Notes: generated by a model not told the origin, from the sequence alone. A DNA stretch of 64,000 nt from Terrimonas pollutisoli (GCF_029360765.1 NZ_JARKNA010000001.1:744001-808000), one strand, 5' to 3'; numbered from the stretch's first letter, positions 37,594-46,084 are shown. Program-made: numbers and translations.

Positions 37594-37628
37594 ACCAAAA
37601 AAAGAAGACGATCCAACAGGATCGTCTT
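37594..37628 (-). terminator. Rho-independent terminator of the Lys/Thr/Ala-rich secreted protein gene
   Basis: On the minus strand AAGACGATCC and GGATCGTCTT form a 10-bp perfect stem with a TGTT loop, followed by CTTTTTTT. It lies 28 bases after the stop at 37657. Confidence 0.88.
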
Positions 37629-37656
37629 TGCTGTAATCGAAAAACCACCAAACCAA

Positions 37657-37905
37657 CTACTTATTTTCTACTTTTTTTGCCGCTTTGCTTTTGTGATGAT
37701 GTTTCCTTTTTATAGGTACCATCGTCTTTTTTGATGTGGCAGGCTTAGGGCTTACACTGGTTGCAGCGGTTCCGCTTGCTGCTGACGTTGTCCTGGCACT
37801 TACTTGTTTGGGAGTCGTTGTTTTTGCCACGGATTTTTGTACCTGTGCATTTGCAGCCCCTGTTGCCAGTAAAAAAGCAAGTGCAGGGATCATGTACTTT
37901 TTCAT
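37657..37905 (-). CDS. Small secreted Lys/Thr/Ala/Ser-rich protein
   Basis: An 82-residue protein with a clear signal peptide (MKKYMIPALAFLLATGAANA, cleavage near 20). The mature part is low-complexity: Thr/Ala/Ser-rich, then a very basic end with KRKHHHKSKAAKK. No family was recognised. The basic tail could bind nucleic acid or anionic polymers, but that is only a guess. It has its own terminator and is divergent from the Cys-containing exported protein gene. Confidence 0.65.
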   Translation of the reverse strand: MKKYMIPALAFLLATGAANAQVQKSVAKTTTPKQVSARTTSAASGTAATSVSPKPATSKKTMVPIKRKHHHKSKAAKKVENK

Positions 37906-38203
37906 AACTGTATTTTTATTTTCTTGAATTGATACTGCTAAGTTGCACCAGTTATTTTTCCCTTGTATAAAATGGAGGCCTCCTTAACCGTGGATTAACA
38001 GCTATTAATGAAATGTAAATAGCGGCGCTTCGGTTTAATTCAGGGAATAAAATGGCATTCCTTTGTAAGTAAAATAAATTAGAAAGAATAAAGTATCTGT
38101 AGAACTTTTCGTCGATGATTATAAAATAGCATAAGCGTAATTGTAGTTTTTTTGTTATAAAAATGAAATATAGTTGCAAATTTTTCTTTTCTTTGCAAAG
38201 TCA

Positions 38204-38533
38204 ATGGGGCACAATAATTCAATACGGCGAGGAATATCACTCATGCTGCTGCTGGTTTTCTTCCAGCAAATAGGCGCCGGTTTATTTATTCATAACCTCC
38301 TTCACAACAAAAAACAACCAGTACAAACACAGGCCAAAAAGCACGAAAATGCAAAGGAGATCAACTTTGCTTGTTCTTGTGTTGACAATTTTTTAATGCC
38401 TTTTATTGAGGCTGACGAGCCTGTTGTCACGTCTCCATCGGTAGCTTATAGTAGCCCAGCTAATGCGGTTGCCGAGCCGGTTTATTTTACATCATTGATT
38501 TTTTCTTCTCTTCGCGGTCCGCCCATGTCTTAG
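38204..38533 (+). CDS. Small exported Cys-containing protein upstream of a TonB receptor
   Basis: A 109-residue protein from the ATG at 38204 (MGHNNSIRRG). A hydrophobic helix (about 9-30) acts as signal or anchor. The mature part is short and polar with a CSC motif (NFACSCVDNFLMPF) and ends in SSLRGPPMS. The frame is open 30 bases further upstream, but that adds an implausible MQIFLFFAKS. It lies 82 bp before the TonB-dependent receptor, so a role as periplasmic or surface partner, perhaps in metal handling, is possible. No family recognised. Confidence 0.6.
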   Translation: MGHNNSIRRGISLMLLLVFFQQIGAGLFIHNLLHNKKQPVQTQAKKHENAKEINFACSCVDNFLMPFIEADEPVVTSPSVAYSSPANAVAEPVYFTSLIFSSLRGPPMS

Positions 38534-38615
38534 AATAAATTTTTGTAGTTCCGGTTATATTCCGGGAGGTTGGTATTTATTTATTGAAAGGACTTTCTTT
38601 TTAATTTATTCTATT

Positions 38616-41018
38616 ATGACAAAAAAGCGAATCGTATTTTTTTTCAGCGGGTTATTCTTTCTATATAACATTAACATTAATGCACAGGAAAGATCTGTTT
38701 TAACGGGCAGGGTAACTGATCAAAAGACAGGAACGCCATTGCCGGGTGCTAATATCCACATTCATGACATAAACCGCGATGCCGTGTCAAATGACAGCGG
38801 GCAGTATAAAACTTCTTTTATTCCTGCAGGCAACTACCTGGTTGAAGTGTCTTATATCGGGCATACCAGTACGGTGGAGAGAATAAATATAAACGGCGTT
38901 ACTATCAAAGATTTTTCACTTAATACTGCGATTATAGAGCAGGAGGGAGTCACCGTCACAGGTGTGTCTACAGCTACCCGCCTGAAACAATCACCACAAC
39001 CTGTTACTGTGCTGAAAAAGGCGGAGTTGTTAAAGATCAGCTCTTCTAATATTATAAATAGTCTGACACATGTAGCAGGCGTTAACGCATTAACAACGGG
39101 CCCTGCGATTTCAAAACCTTTTATTCGTGGCTTGGGCTATAACCGGGTATTGATTGTGAATGATGGCGTAAAACAGGAAGGGCAACAGTGGGGTGATGAA
39201 CATGGTGTGGAGATCGATGATTATAGTGTGCAAAGAGTGGAAGTGTTGAAAGGGCCAGCCTCTTTGATGTATGGCTCTGATGGTCTCGCAGGTGTTATCA
39301 ATATTCAGTCACTGGCGCCGGCACCCGAAGGAACAATCAATGCAAATATCCTGGGTGAATATCAAACTAACAGCAAGTTGCGGGGTTACTATGGTAATGT
39401 GACCGGTTCCAAAAATGGATTTAGTTTCAATGCGTATGGTTCTTACAAGGGAGCGCAGGATTATAAGAATAAATATGATGGATATGTATTCAACTCAAAA
39501 TTCAACAACCGGAATGTTGGTGGAATGTTGGGTTATAGCGGATCATGGGGACACAGCTATTTGCGGTTAAGCAATTTTGACCAGCATATTGGGATGATAG
39601 AAGGGGAACGGGATGATGCGACGGGACAATTCTTAAAAGCGGTTGCCGGAGGCGGCGAGGAAATTGCCAATAAAAATGATTTTAGATCAATTGATCCTTT
39701 TGTTCCTTTCCAGCAGGTGCAGCATTTCAAAATTTCCTCGGATAATAGCTTTAATGTTGGCAAAAGTAAATTGGATATAGCTGCTGGATTCCAAAGAAAC
39801 CAGCGCAAAGAATTTGGTGACGCTGACAATGCAGACGTGCCCGTTGCTTATTTTGATTTAAAGACAATTAATTATTCAGCTAAATTGAATATACCTTATA
39901 AAGGTCAATGGAAAACCAGTGTCGGCATATCAGGCATGAATCAAACCAATAAAAACAGGGCGGAAGAAGCAATTATTCCAGACTATCTTTTATTTGATTT
40001 AGGGGGCTTTGTTTTTACACAATATCATAAAGATAAGCTATCGCTGAGCGGTGGTTTGCGCTTTGATAACCGGCATGTGGAAGGCAAACAGATGTTGGAT
40101 GGTACTGATATAAAATTTGCATCATTCACTAAAAATTTTTCAAACTTGTCAGGTAGTGCGGGGTTGAGTTATGAAGCCAGCAAGGAGCTGACATTGAAAT
40201 TAAATCTAGCAAGAGGTTTCAGGGCCCCGACATTGGCTGAACTGGCAAGCAATGGTGCACACGAGGGAACCAATCGATATGAATTAGGTAACCAGGACTT
40301 GAAATCTGAAACCAGCTTACAGGCAGATGCCGGCATTGAATTTAACAGCCAGCATATCACACTGGGTGCAGGTATTTTTTTCAATGCCATAAATAATTTT
40401 ATTTACTATCGTAAAGTGTTGAATGCAGCAGGTACAGATTCGCTGGTTGTAGATCCTGAAAGCGGGAACCTGTTAAATGTTTTTGCCTTTGATCAGCAAC
40501 GGGCAAATTTATATGGCGTAGAATTTAACATGGACATTCACCCGCACCCGTTGGATTGGCTGCATTTTGAAAATACATTTTCGTATACGAGAGCCCGGTT
40601 TTCAAACGCTATCGATGGATCTAAAAATGTTCCGAATATTCCGGCCGCAAGATACTTGTCACAACTCCGGGGAAATTTTTTGCAGAAGGGAAATCTTGCC
40701 CGCAATTTTTACATAAGCCTGGAAAGTGATTATACATTCCGGCAAAACAAAGCATTTACGGGCTATGGTACAGAAACCAACACACCGGATTATTGGCTCA
40801 TCAATGCGTCTATTGGTACCGATATTATTCGTAAAGGTTCAACCTTATTTACACTAAGCCTTAGTGGAAATAATCTTACTGACGTGGCATATCAAAATCA
40901 CTTAAGCCGGTTAAAATATACAGCTATCAATAATGTTACTGGCCGGCAAGGTGTTTATAATATTGGCAGAAGTTATGCGGTGAAGCTGAATGTGCCGCTG
41001 AGTTTTAAGTGGAATTAG
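38616..41018 (+). CDS. TonB-dependent receptor with CarboxypepD_reg domain
   Basis: An 800-residue outer-membrane receptor. Signal peptide 1-24 (ending NINAQ); CarboxypepD_reg-like domain about 26-110 (LTGRVTDQKTGTPLPGANI); plug about 120-235 with FIRGLGYNRVLIVNDGVKQ, GQQWGDEHG and LKGPASLMYGSDGLAGV; then a 22-strand-type barrel ending NVPLSFKWN. It is a siderophore, metal or vitamin-type receptor rather than SusC, since no SusD is present and the length is 800. The GQQWGDEHG plug segment recalls receptors associated with metal uptake, but the ligand is not proven. Its 3' end is duplicated 404 bp downstream. Confidence 0.93.
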   Translation: MTKKRIVFFFSGLFFLYNININAQERSVLTGRVTDQKTGTPLPGANIHIHDINRDAVSNDSGQYKTSFIPAGNYLVEVSYIGHTSTVERININGVTIKDFSLNTAIIEQEGVTVTGVSTATRLKQSPQPVTVLKKAELLKISSSNIINSLTHVAGVNALTTGPAISKPFIRGLGYNRVLIVNDGVKQEGQQWGDEHGVEIDDYSVQRVEVLKGPASLMYGSDGLAGVINIQSLAPAPEGTINANILGEYQTNSKLRGYYGNVTGSKNGFSFNAYGSYKGAQDYKNKYDGYVFNSKFNNRNVGGMLGYSGSWGHSYLRLSNFDQHIGMIEGERDDATGQFLKAVAGGGEEIANKNDFRSIDPFVPFQQVQHFKISSDNSFNVGKSKLDIAAGFQRNQRKEFGDADNADVPVAYFDLKTINYSAKLNIPYKGQWKTSVGISGMNQTNKNRAEEAIIPDYLLFDLGGFVFTQYHKDKLSLSGGLRFDNRHVEGKQMLDGTDIKFASFTKNFSNLSGSAGLSYEASKELTLKLNLARGFRAPTLAELASNGAHEGTNRYELGNQDLKSETSLQADAGIEFNSQHITLGAGIFFNAINNFIYYRKVLNAAGTDSLVVDPESGNLLNVFAFDQQRANLYGVEFNMDIHPHPLDWLHFENTFSYTRARFSNAIDGSKNVPNIPAARYLSQLRGNFLQKGNLARNFYISLESDYTFRQNKAFTGYGTETNTPDYWLINASIGTDIIRKGSTLFTLSLSGNNLTDVAYQNHLSRLKYTAINNVTGRQGVYNIGRSYAVKLNVPLSFKWN

Positions 41019-41069
41019 TATCATTAATGTCCGGGTAATTTTTTTCGATTTCTTTGAAACTCTAAAGCC

Positions 41070-41192
41070 CCGGTTCGTGTCTCACGAACCGGAATCAAGT
41101 ATAGTAGATCACCTTATAAATGAGCTAAGTTCTTCTTTTAATGAATTTATAGGAAGTATTTTAAAATGGTTGGTTCGTGAGACACGAACCAA
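41070..41192. repeat. REPIN-like element: two inverted palindromes with 77-bp spacer
   Basis: The left palindrome CCGGTTCGTG-tct-CACGAACCGG (41070-41092) and the right palindrome TTGGTTCGTG-aga-CACGAACCAA (41170-41192) share a 19-base core in reverse-complement orientation. The 77-base spacer contains a further imperfect pair, CCTTATAAAT and ATTTATAGG. The layout is that of REP doublets (REPINs), which elsewhere are moved by RAYT transposases. No such gene is in the window. Confidence 0.7.
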
Positions 41193-41198
41193 GGCGTA

Positions 41199-41422
41199 GG
41201 CTCATCAATGCAGCTGTAGGCGCAGATATTATTCGTAAAGGTTCGACCTTGTTTACACTAAGCCTTAGTGGAAATAACCTTACTGATGTGGCGTATCAAA
41301 ACCATTTGAGCCGGTTAAAATACACAGCGGTGAATAATGTTTCCGGCCGGCAAGGTGTCTATAATATTGGCAGAAGTTATGCGGTGAAGCTGAATGTGCC
41401 ATTGAGTTTTAAGTGGAATTAG
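41199..41422 (+). pseudogene. Duplicated 3' fragment of the upstream TonB receptor
   Basis: About 74 codons (INAAVGADIIRKG to SFKWN and stop) match the end of the 38616-41018 receptor. The offset is exactly 404 bp, without indels, and differences are largely at third positions. The fragment starts seven bases after the REPIN-like element and has no start codon or signal peptide of its own. The third-position changes suggest the end of a second, formerly complete, paralogous receptor whose body was deleted, rather than a very recent duplication. Confidence 0.85.
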
Positions 41423-41442
41423 TATAAGCAAAACTTGGGTTC

Positions 41443-41483
41443 AAAAAAATTAAGCTGGTTGTTGCGACCGGCTTAATTTTTTT
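41443..41483. terminator. Bidirectional terminator between the TonB-receptor region and the histidine kinase
   Basis: AAAAAAATTAAGC (41443-41455) is the exact reverse complement of GCTTAATTTTTTT (41471-41483). The inner GGT/ACC pairs extend the stem. Poly-A and poly-T flanks allow use by both convergent transcripts. Confidence 0.85.
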
Positions 41484-41496
41484 ATCCCTGTCAATT

Positions 41497-42840
41497 TCAG
41501 AACTGCAACTGAAATGCCGTTCCTTCTCCCTCTTTTGATTGCACCGTAATATTTCCTTTGTGCAACATCATGATCTGCTTGCAAAGACTGAGGCCAATAC
41601 CGCTGCCGCTCTTCTTGGTGCTGAAGAAAGGAATAAATATTTTATCCATTAATTCTTCCGCCATGCCATGACCATTGTCAGCTACTTTAATGACAATCTT
41701 CCGGTTGCTGGACATAAAAGCCGATAATACAATCCGTGGTTCTTCCTTATCTTTTACGGCTTCAATGGCGTTCACCACCAGGTTGATCAGCACCTGCTCA
41801 AGTAGAGCGGTATCGGCTTCCACAACAAGATCAGTATCTTTTAATATTGTTTCCACCTCAATATTTTTTTGTTCCAGTGTGGGCTGCATCAGTTGAAGCA
41901 GGTTTTCAAAAATATCCCTGACATATGCTTTTCTTAAGTTTAGTGTGGTGATCTTATTGAGGTTCCGGTAGGTTTCAGCAAACTTCAGCAAACCTTCACT
42001 TCTGCGCTTAATGGTTTCAATGCCTATTTCCAGGTCATCAACAGAGCCCGAATCATTATTCAATGCACCGACTGATTCCTGCAGGCGGCTTTTTAGTGTA
42101 GAAGCCAGTGAAGAAATGGGCGCCACGGAATTCATGATCTCGTGTGTCAATACACTCAATAATTTTTGCCAGGCTTTTGATTCCGTTTCATCCAACGCTT
42201 CACTCACGTTTTGAAAAGCGATCAGCTTATATACTCTTCCCTCTGTTTGAAAAGCGGTGGCTGATAATAATATCTTGAAAGATGATCTTTCAGGGTGAGC
42301 CGTAGCAATCTTGTTCTCACCGGGTTTCAGGCCCATGATCTCGTGGTAAAGTTCTCCATCCCTTTTTTGTAACGAATGGATTGTTTTCAGATAGGGAAGT
42401 TGTAACATTTTTTTCAGGGTCTCATTCATCCATACTACTTCTCCCGAACTTTCTTCATAGGAAAGAATGCCTGTATCGACAAGCTCCAAAATCTTTTGCA
42501 GGTATTGATACTGTGTTTCTTTCTCCTTGCTGATCACTTTAAAAGTAGTGTTGATCTCGTTGAACCCTTTACGCAACGGTTGTATATCTGCAGAAGCATG
42601 CTTGACATCAAAATACCTGGAAAAATCCCGGTAATGAATGGATTCAACAAATTGATCCAATTCTTTATGCGCTTTATTGTGAAAACGATAAAATTCAACC
42701 AGTTCATAAATGATCACAGGTAGCAGCAGCACCAGGTATATGTACAATCCTTTTACTAACAGGAATGACCCTGCGCTTAATGTAATAAACAGCACCAGCA
42801 CTCTTAGTAATATCCGCCACTCAATTTTTTTAAATAACAT
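41497..42840 (-). CDS. PAS-domain sensor histidine kinase (NtrB/AtoS-like)
   Basis: A 447-residue kinase with two N-terminal membrane helices (about 8-28 and 32-48) and almost no periplasmic loop. A linker and PAS domain (about 105-215, ILELVDTGILSYEESSG) follow, then HisKA with H233 in SVLTHEIMNSVAP and an ATPase domain (INLVVNAIEAVKD, DNGHGMAEE, GSGIGLSLC). The sensed signal is probably cytoplasmic or within the membrane. The frame is open to 42900, but the extra residues come from the heptamer array; the ATG at 42840 (MLFKKIEWRILL) is preferred. Downstream of the sigma-54 activator in the same operon; the pair likely controls the divergent transporter operon. Confidence 0.93.
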   Translation of the reverse strand: MLFKKIEWRILLRVLVLFITLSAGSFLLVKGLYIYLVLLLPVIIYELVEFYRFHNKAHKELDQFVESIHYRDFSRYFDVKHASADIQPLRKGFNEINTTFKVISKEKETQYQYLQKILELVDTGILSYEESSGEVVWMNETLKKMLQLPYLKTIHSLQKRDGELYHEIMGLKPGENKIATAHPERSSFKILLSATAFQTEGRVYKLIAFQNVSEALDETESKAWQKLLSVLTHEIMNSVAPISSLASTLKSRLQESVGALNNDSGSVDDLEIGIETIKRRSEGLLKFAETYRNLNKITTLNLRKAYVRDIFENLLQLMQPTLEQKNIEVETILKDTDLVVEADTALLEQVLINLVVNAIEAVKDKEEPRIVLSAFMSSNRKIVIKVADNGHGMAEELMDKIFIPFFSTKKSGSGIGLSLCKQIMMLHKGNITVQSKEGEGTAFQLQF

Positions 42841-42853
42841 AACCTTTAGTAGT

Positions 42854-42986
42854 GTGAAAAGTGAAAAGTGAGAAGTGAAAAGACAAAGGATAAAGGACAA
42901 AAGTGAAAAGAAAAACTGAAATCAACTGCCAACTGCAAAATATTAACTGCTAACTGCCAACCGTCAACTGTCAACCGTCAACTTCT
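42854..42986. repeat. Nineteen-unit heptamer array between activator and kinase genes
   Basis: The 133 bases divide without a slip into 19 heptamers. The first nine are GTGAAAA-like (GTGAAAA occurs four times, with GTGAGAA, GACAAAG and GATAAAG variants). Two transitional units follow, then AACTGCC, AACTGCT, AACCGTC and AACTGTC types. The array begins one base after the activator stop codon and ends 13 bases before the kinase ATG, so it is carried on the message between the two cistrons. Confidence 0.85.
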
Positions 42987-42987
42987 C

Positions 42988-44346
42988 TCATATATCATAC
43001 TTACTTAATCTTCTATATAACGCAGTCCTTGTCAAGCCCAGTTCCTTTGCCGCCCGGGTAATATTTCCATTGTGTTTTTCAATCACTTTCAGGATGGTGT
43101 TTTTTTCGACATCGCTCAGTTTTGTAGCTTCATCTTCGGTGTTGGCAACAACGTTGGATTCAATAGGGGAAAAGAGCAGGTCCTTGGCCTCCAGCACATC
43201 TGAATCGGCCATGATCACAGCCCTTTCGATAATGTATTGCAACTCTCTTACGTTTCCGGGATAGTGGTGCTGCGTCAATTTTTCCATGGCCTTGGTATCA
43301 AGCTCCAATTTCGGCTTCAGGTATTTATTGCAATAGAGTTTGGTAAAGTATCTCGCCAGCAAAATAATATCATTTCCTCTTTTGCGCAGCGGGGGTACGG
43401 TAATCTCTACCGTATTGATCCGGTAAATAAGATCCTTGCGGAAACGGGTTTCGTTGGCCAACTCACTTAATGGAACATTAGTGGCGCAAATCAACCGAAT
43501 ATCAATTGGCGTAGGTTCATTGCTGCCCAATCTTATCACTTGCCTGTTTTGCAATACGCTTAATAATTTCGCTTGCAGGTGCAGCGGTATATTGCCGATT
43601 TCATCTAAAAACAATGTACCGGTGTTGGCGGCTTCAAATCTGCCGGTGCGATCTTCCCTTGCGTCGGTAAAAGCTCCTTTTTTGTAGCCGAACAATTCGC
43701 TTTCAAATAATGATTCGGTTAGAGCCCCCACATCCACTTTCACATAAGGTTTGGAAGCCCGAAGCGATTGTTGGTGGATGGCTTTTGCAATCAAGTCTTT
43801 ACCCGTTCCATTTTCACCCAATATCAGGATGTTAGCATCGGTAGGTGCTATCTTTTCAATCTTATAAAAGATCTGTTGCATCGCTTCGGATTCACCTAGT
43901 AGTTCTTTTCCTATAATCGAGTCGGTATTCGTAAGCGTCAATCCATTTGTCTTACCGCCTTTTCTTTTTAAAATCTCTTTAATGGTTGACATCAATTTTT
44001 CATTGTGCCAGGGTTTTACCACAAAGTCAGCCGCTCCTTCTTTCAATGAGCGAACGGCAAGGTCAATGTCACCATAGGCTGTAATCATGATAATAGCAGC
44101 ATCCGGGCGAAGCTTTTTAATTTCCTTTAGCCAAAACAACCCTTCATTGCCGGTATTGATGGAGCTGGTAAAATTCATATCCAGTAGAATCACATCATAA
44201 TTGTCCTTTGACAAATGCCAGCGGATATTCTCCGGGTTCTTTTCCGTAACTACATCTTTTACTTCATTTTTTAATAATAGTCTTACCGCAGTCAATACGT
44301 CGGTATCGTCGTCAATGATCAGGATGGAGGCGTTCTTTAAATTCAT
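42988..44346 (-). CDS. Sigma-54-dependent response regulator (NtrC/AtoC type)
   Basis: A 452-residue activator. The receiver domain (1-120) has phospho-acceptor D56 (DVILLDMNF). The AAA+ domain (about 145-375) shows Walker A GENGTGKD (177-184), the sigma-54 contact loop as GAFTDA (224-229, Asp in place of the second Gly of GAFTGA), and FLDEIGNIPLHLQ as Walker B. The C-terminal Fis-type helix-turn-helix (about 415-452) reads NGNITRAAKELGLTRTALYRRL. It opens an operon with the kinase and is divergent from the adaptor/ABC operon, its most likely target. The Asp in the loop is seen in many members and should not abolish activity. Confidence 0.95.
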   Translation of the reverse strand: MNLKNASILIIDDDTDVLTAVRLLLKNEVKDVVTEKNPENIRWHLSKDNYDVILLDMNFTSSINTGNEGLFWLKEIKKLRPDAAIIMITAYGDIDLAVRSLKEGAADFVVKPWHNEKLMSTIKEILKRKGGKTNGLTLTNTDSIIGKELLGESEAMQQIFYKIEKIAPTDANILILGENGTGKDLIAKAIHQQSLRASKPYVKVDVGALTESLFESELFGYKKGAFTDAREDRTGRFEAANTGTLFLDEIGNIPLHLQAKLLSVLQNRQVIRLGSNEPTPIDIRLICATNVPLSELANETRFRKDLIYRINTVEITVPPLRKRGNDIILLARYFTKLYCNKYLKPKLELDTKAMEKLTQHHYPGNVRELQYIIERAVIMADSDVLEAKDLLFSPIESNVVANTEDEATKLSDVEKNTILKVIEKHNGNITRAAKELGLTRTALYRRLSKYDI

Positions 44347-44807
44347 TTGTCTGAACCGGGATTTTTGGGATTTTATGGATTTGTGGGATACTGTTTTTTC
44401 GTAATGCTTTTTTGGTGTGACTAAATTTTATCAAACCACAAAACAATTCTTTTTTATACGACTCCAAAAATAGGAGAGTCTGCAGCCAATTTCTTCAAAA
44501 TCATTTTAATCTTATTAATCATGGTTCAGACTGCTTTAACTATACCATAAATGCAAAGTGCTGGCAACGAAATTTTTAGAAAAAGAGTGTTACAGACAGT
44601 GTATCAAAACCGGACAGTTGTTGTATCGGAAGTGAACGTCCTTACCGTCGTTCAAATTTATAACTAATTACAAATCATATGTTTTAGGAGTTGGCATATT
44701 TATCATATAGGAGTAATAGCAATCCAGAAAAAAAACAGGCTGTAACCAAAATTATTGTACCGCCGTTTAAAAATGGACAGTTTCGAAATCATTAAAGCTT
44801 ACACAAA
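44347..44807. other. 461-bp divergent regulatory region before the transporter operon
   Basis: No gene is present. The end next to the activator gene (44347-44395) contains GGGATTT, GGGATTTTA, GGATTTG and GGGATAC in loose 9-10-base spacing after CTGAACC, a degenerate repeat. Two weak sigma-54-like sequences occur (TGGCAAC at 44572 and TTGGCAT at 44691), but neither has the GC of a -12 element. As the only gap facing both operons it must hold their promoters. Confidence 0.5.
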
Positions 44808-46064
44808 GTGGATAGAGTAGTTGAAAAAAAGAGATGGACTAAAAAACGGATATTAACCATTAGCGGGGTAGTCGGTATAGCCGCACTGGCATTCGCCAGT
44901 TATTACTTTACATCCGGCAAAAGCAGGTTGAATGTTGATACCGAAAGATTAACTGTCAGTGAAGTAAAATCAGGCCCCTTCCAGGAAACTATTCCGGTAA
45001 ACGGTATCGTTCTTCCCATCACTTCCATTTACCTGGATGCCGTTGAAGGCGGACGGGTGGAGGAAAAATATGTTGACGATGGAGCTGTGATGAAAAAAGG
45101 TGAGCCCATACTCCGTTTATCCAACACGGATCTCGAACTGAGCTTGGTAAACCAGGAAACTTCGGTTTATAACCTGCTTACGCAAATGCAGATTTCCCAA
45201 AATGCGGCCCGCCAGAATACTATTGGTAAACTAAACCAGGGCACGGACGTGGAGAGTGAATTAAAAGAAGCTGAACGCATTTATACACTGAATAAAAAAC
45301 TCTACGATCAAAAAGTGATCGGTTTGCAAGAGTTCAAACAATCAGAGAACAACTACAATTACCAGCTGGAGAAAAAGAAATTAACTGACCAGGTATTGAA
45401 GCAGGATTCTATTTCTGTAAAACAGGAACTAAACCAGGGCAGGCTATCCTACGAACGTACACAAAATGCTCTGAATGTTATGCGCAAAAAAGTCGGTGAC
45501 CTGATCGTAAGGGCGCCTGTCGATGGGCAGTTGACTTCATTGGATGCTGAAATAGGTCAATCAAAAAATAAAGGTGAAAGACTGGGACAGATAGATGTCC
45601 TGAGTGGATTTAAAGTAAGAGTGGATATTGATGAGCATTATATCTCCCGCATCTACACCGGTTTGATGGGTTCATTCACCCTGGCTGGGAAAGATTATAA
45701 ACTTAAGATCAAGAAAGTATATACGCAGGTGACCAACGGCCGCTTCCAGGTCGATATGGAGTTTGACGGAGAAGTACCCCAGGGGATTCGCCGCGGGCAA
45801 ACACTGCAAATACGACTGGCTTTTAGTGATGAAGTGCAGGCAGTACAGGTAGCCAAAGGCGGCTTCTATCAACAAACGGGTGGTAATTGGATATTTAAAT
45901 TGAGTGACGATGGAAAAACGGCTTACAAAGTTGACATCCAGTTGGGCCGTCAAAACCCTGATTACTATGAAGTGTTGCAGGGATTAAAACCCGGTGACAA
46001 GGTTGTTACTTCCAGTTATGAAAATTATGGCAATATGCAGGAACTGGTGTTAAAGGCCCCCTAA
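44808..46064 (+). CDS. HlyD/MacA-family periplasmic adaptor of an ABC exporter
   Basis: A 418-residue membrane-fusion protein starting at GTG. It has a basic cytoplasmic N-terminus, one membrane helix (about 14-31), a lipoyl-like half (about 60-100, VPVNG-type strand followed by YVDDGAVMKKGEPIL), a long alpha-helical hairpin (about 100-220, Gln/Lys/Glu-rich), the second lipoyl half (VGDLIVRAPVDGQLTSLDAEIGQ region) and beta-barrel and membrane-proximal domains (about 255-418). Such proteins join the inner-membrane MacB-type transporter to an outer-membrane channel. It opens the operon. Its stop codon lies within a C-run repeat. Confidence 0.92.
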   Translation: MDRVVEKKRWTKKRILTISGVVGIAALAFASYYFTSGKSRLNVDTERLTVSEVKSGPFQETIPVNGIVLPITSIYLDAVEGGRVEEKYVDDGAVMKKGEPILRLSNTDLELSLVNQETSVYNLLTQMQISQNAARQNTIGKLNQGTDVESELKEAERIYTLNKKLYDQKVIGLQEFKQSENNYNYQLEKKKLTDQVLKQDSISVKQELNQGRLSYERTQNALNVMRKKVGDLIVRAPVDGQLTSLDAEIGQSKNKGERLGQIDVLSGFKVRVDIDEHYISRIYTGLMGSFTLAGKDYKLKIKKVYTQVTNGRFQVDMEFDGEVPQGIRRGQTLQIRLAFSDEVQAVQVAKGGFYQQTGGNWIFKLSDDGKTAYKVDIQLGRQNPDYYEVLQGLKPGDKVVTSSYENYGNMQELVLKAP

Positions 46065-46084
46065 ATCCCCCGAAGGGGGACTTG
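46057..46084. repeat. CCCCCTAAATCCCCCGAAGGGGG-type intergenic repeat
   Basis: Contains a 6-bp hairpin TCCCCC-gaa-GGGGGA (46066-46080). The first C run with TAA supplies the last codons and stop of the adaptor gene. From memory this is a dispersed Bacteroidota intergenic sequence; only one copy was noticed here. It could also slow transcription before the next gene. Confidence 0.5.

Noticed and set aside
37974..37983. Operator palindrome GGAGGCCTCC in the divergent gap
   Set aside because: A lone 10-bp palindrome without repeats or an adjacent regulator; insufficient support.
41177..41422. Independent 81-residue protein
   Set aside because: It begins in the REPIN-like palindrome and otherwise copies the receptor's C-terminus; no signal or start region.
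42841..42900. Upstream start for the PAS kinase
   Set aside because: The added FTSHFSLFT-like residues are heptamer-encoded and precede the normal MLFKK start and first membrane helix.
42854..42986. CRISPR-like array
   Set aside because: Units are 7 bp with no spacers and no cas gene is present; it is a short-period tandem repeat.
44570..44705. Sigma-54 promoter for the exporter operon
   Set aside because: TGGCAAC (44572) and TTGGCAT (44691) match the -24 half, but the bases 10 positions after GG are TT or AT rather than GC. Not strong enough to annotate.
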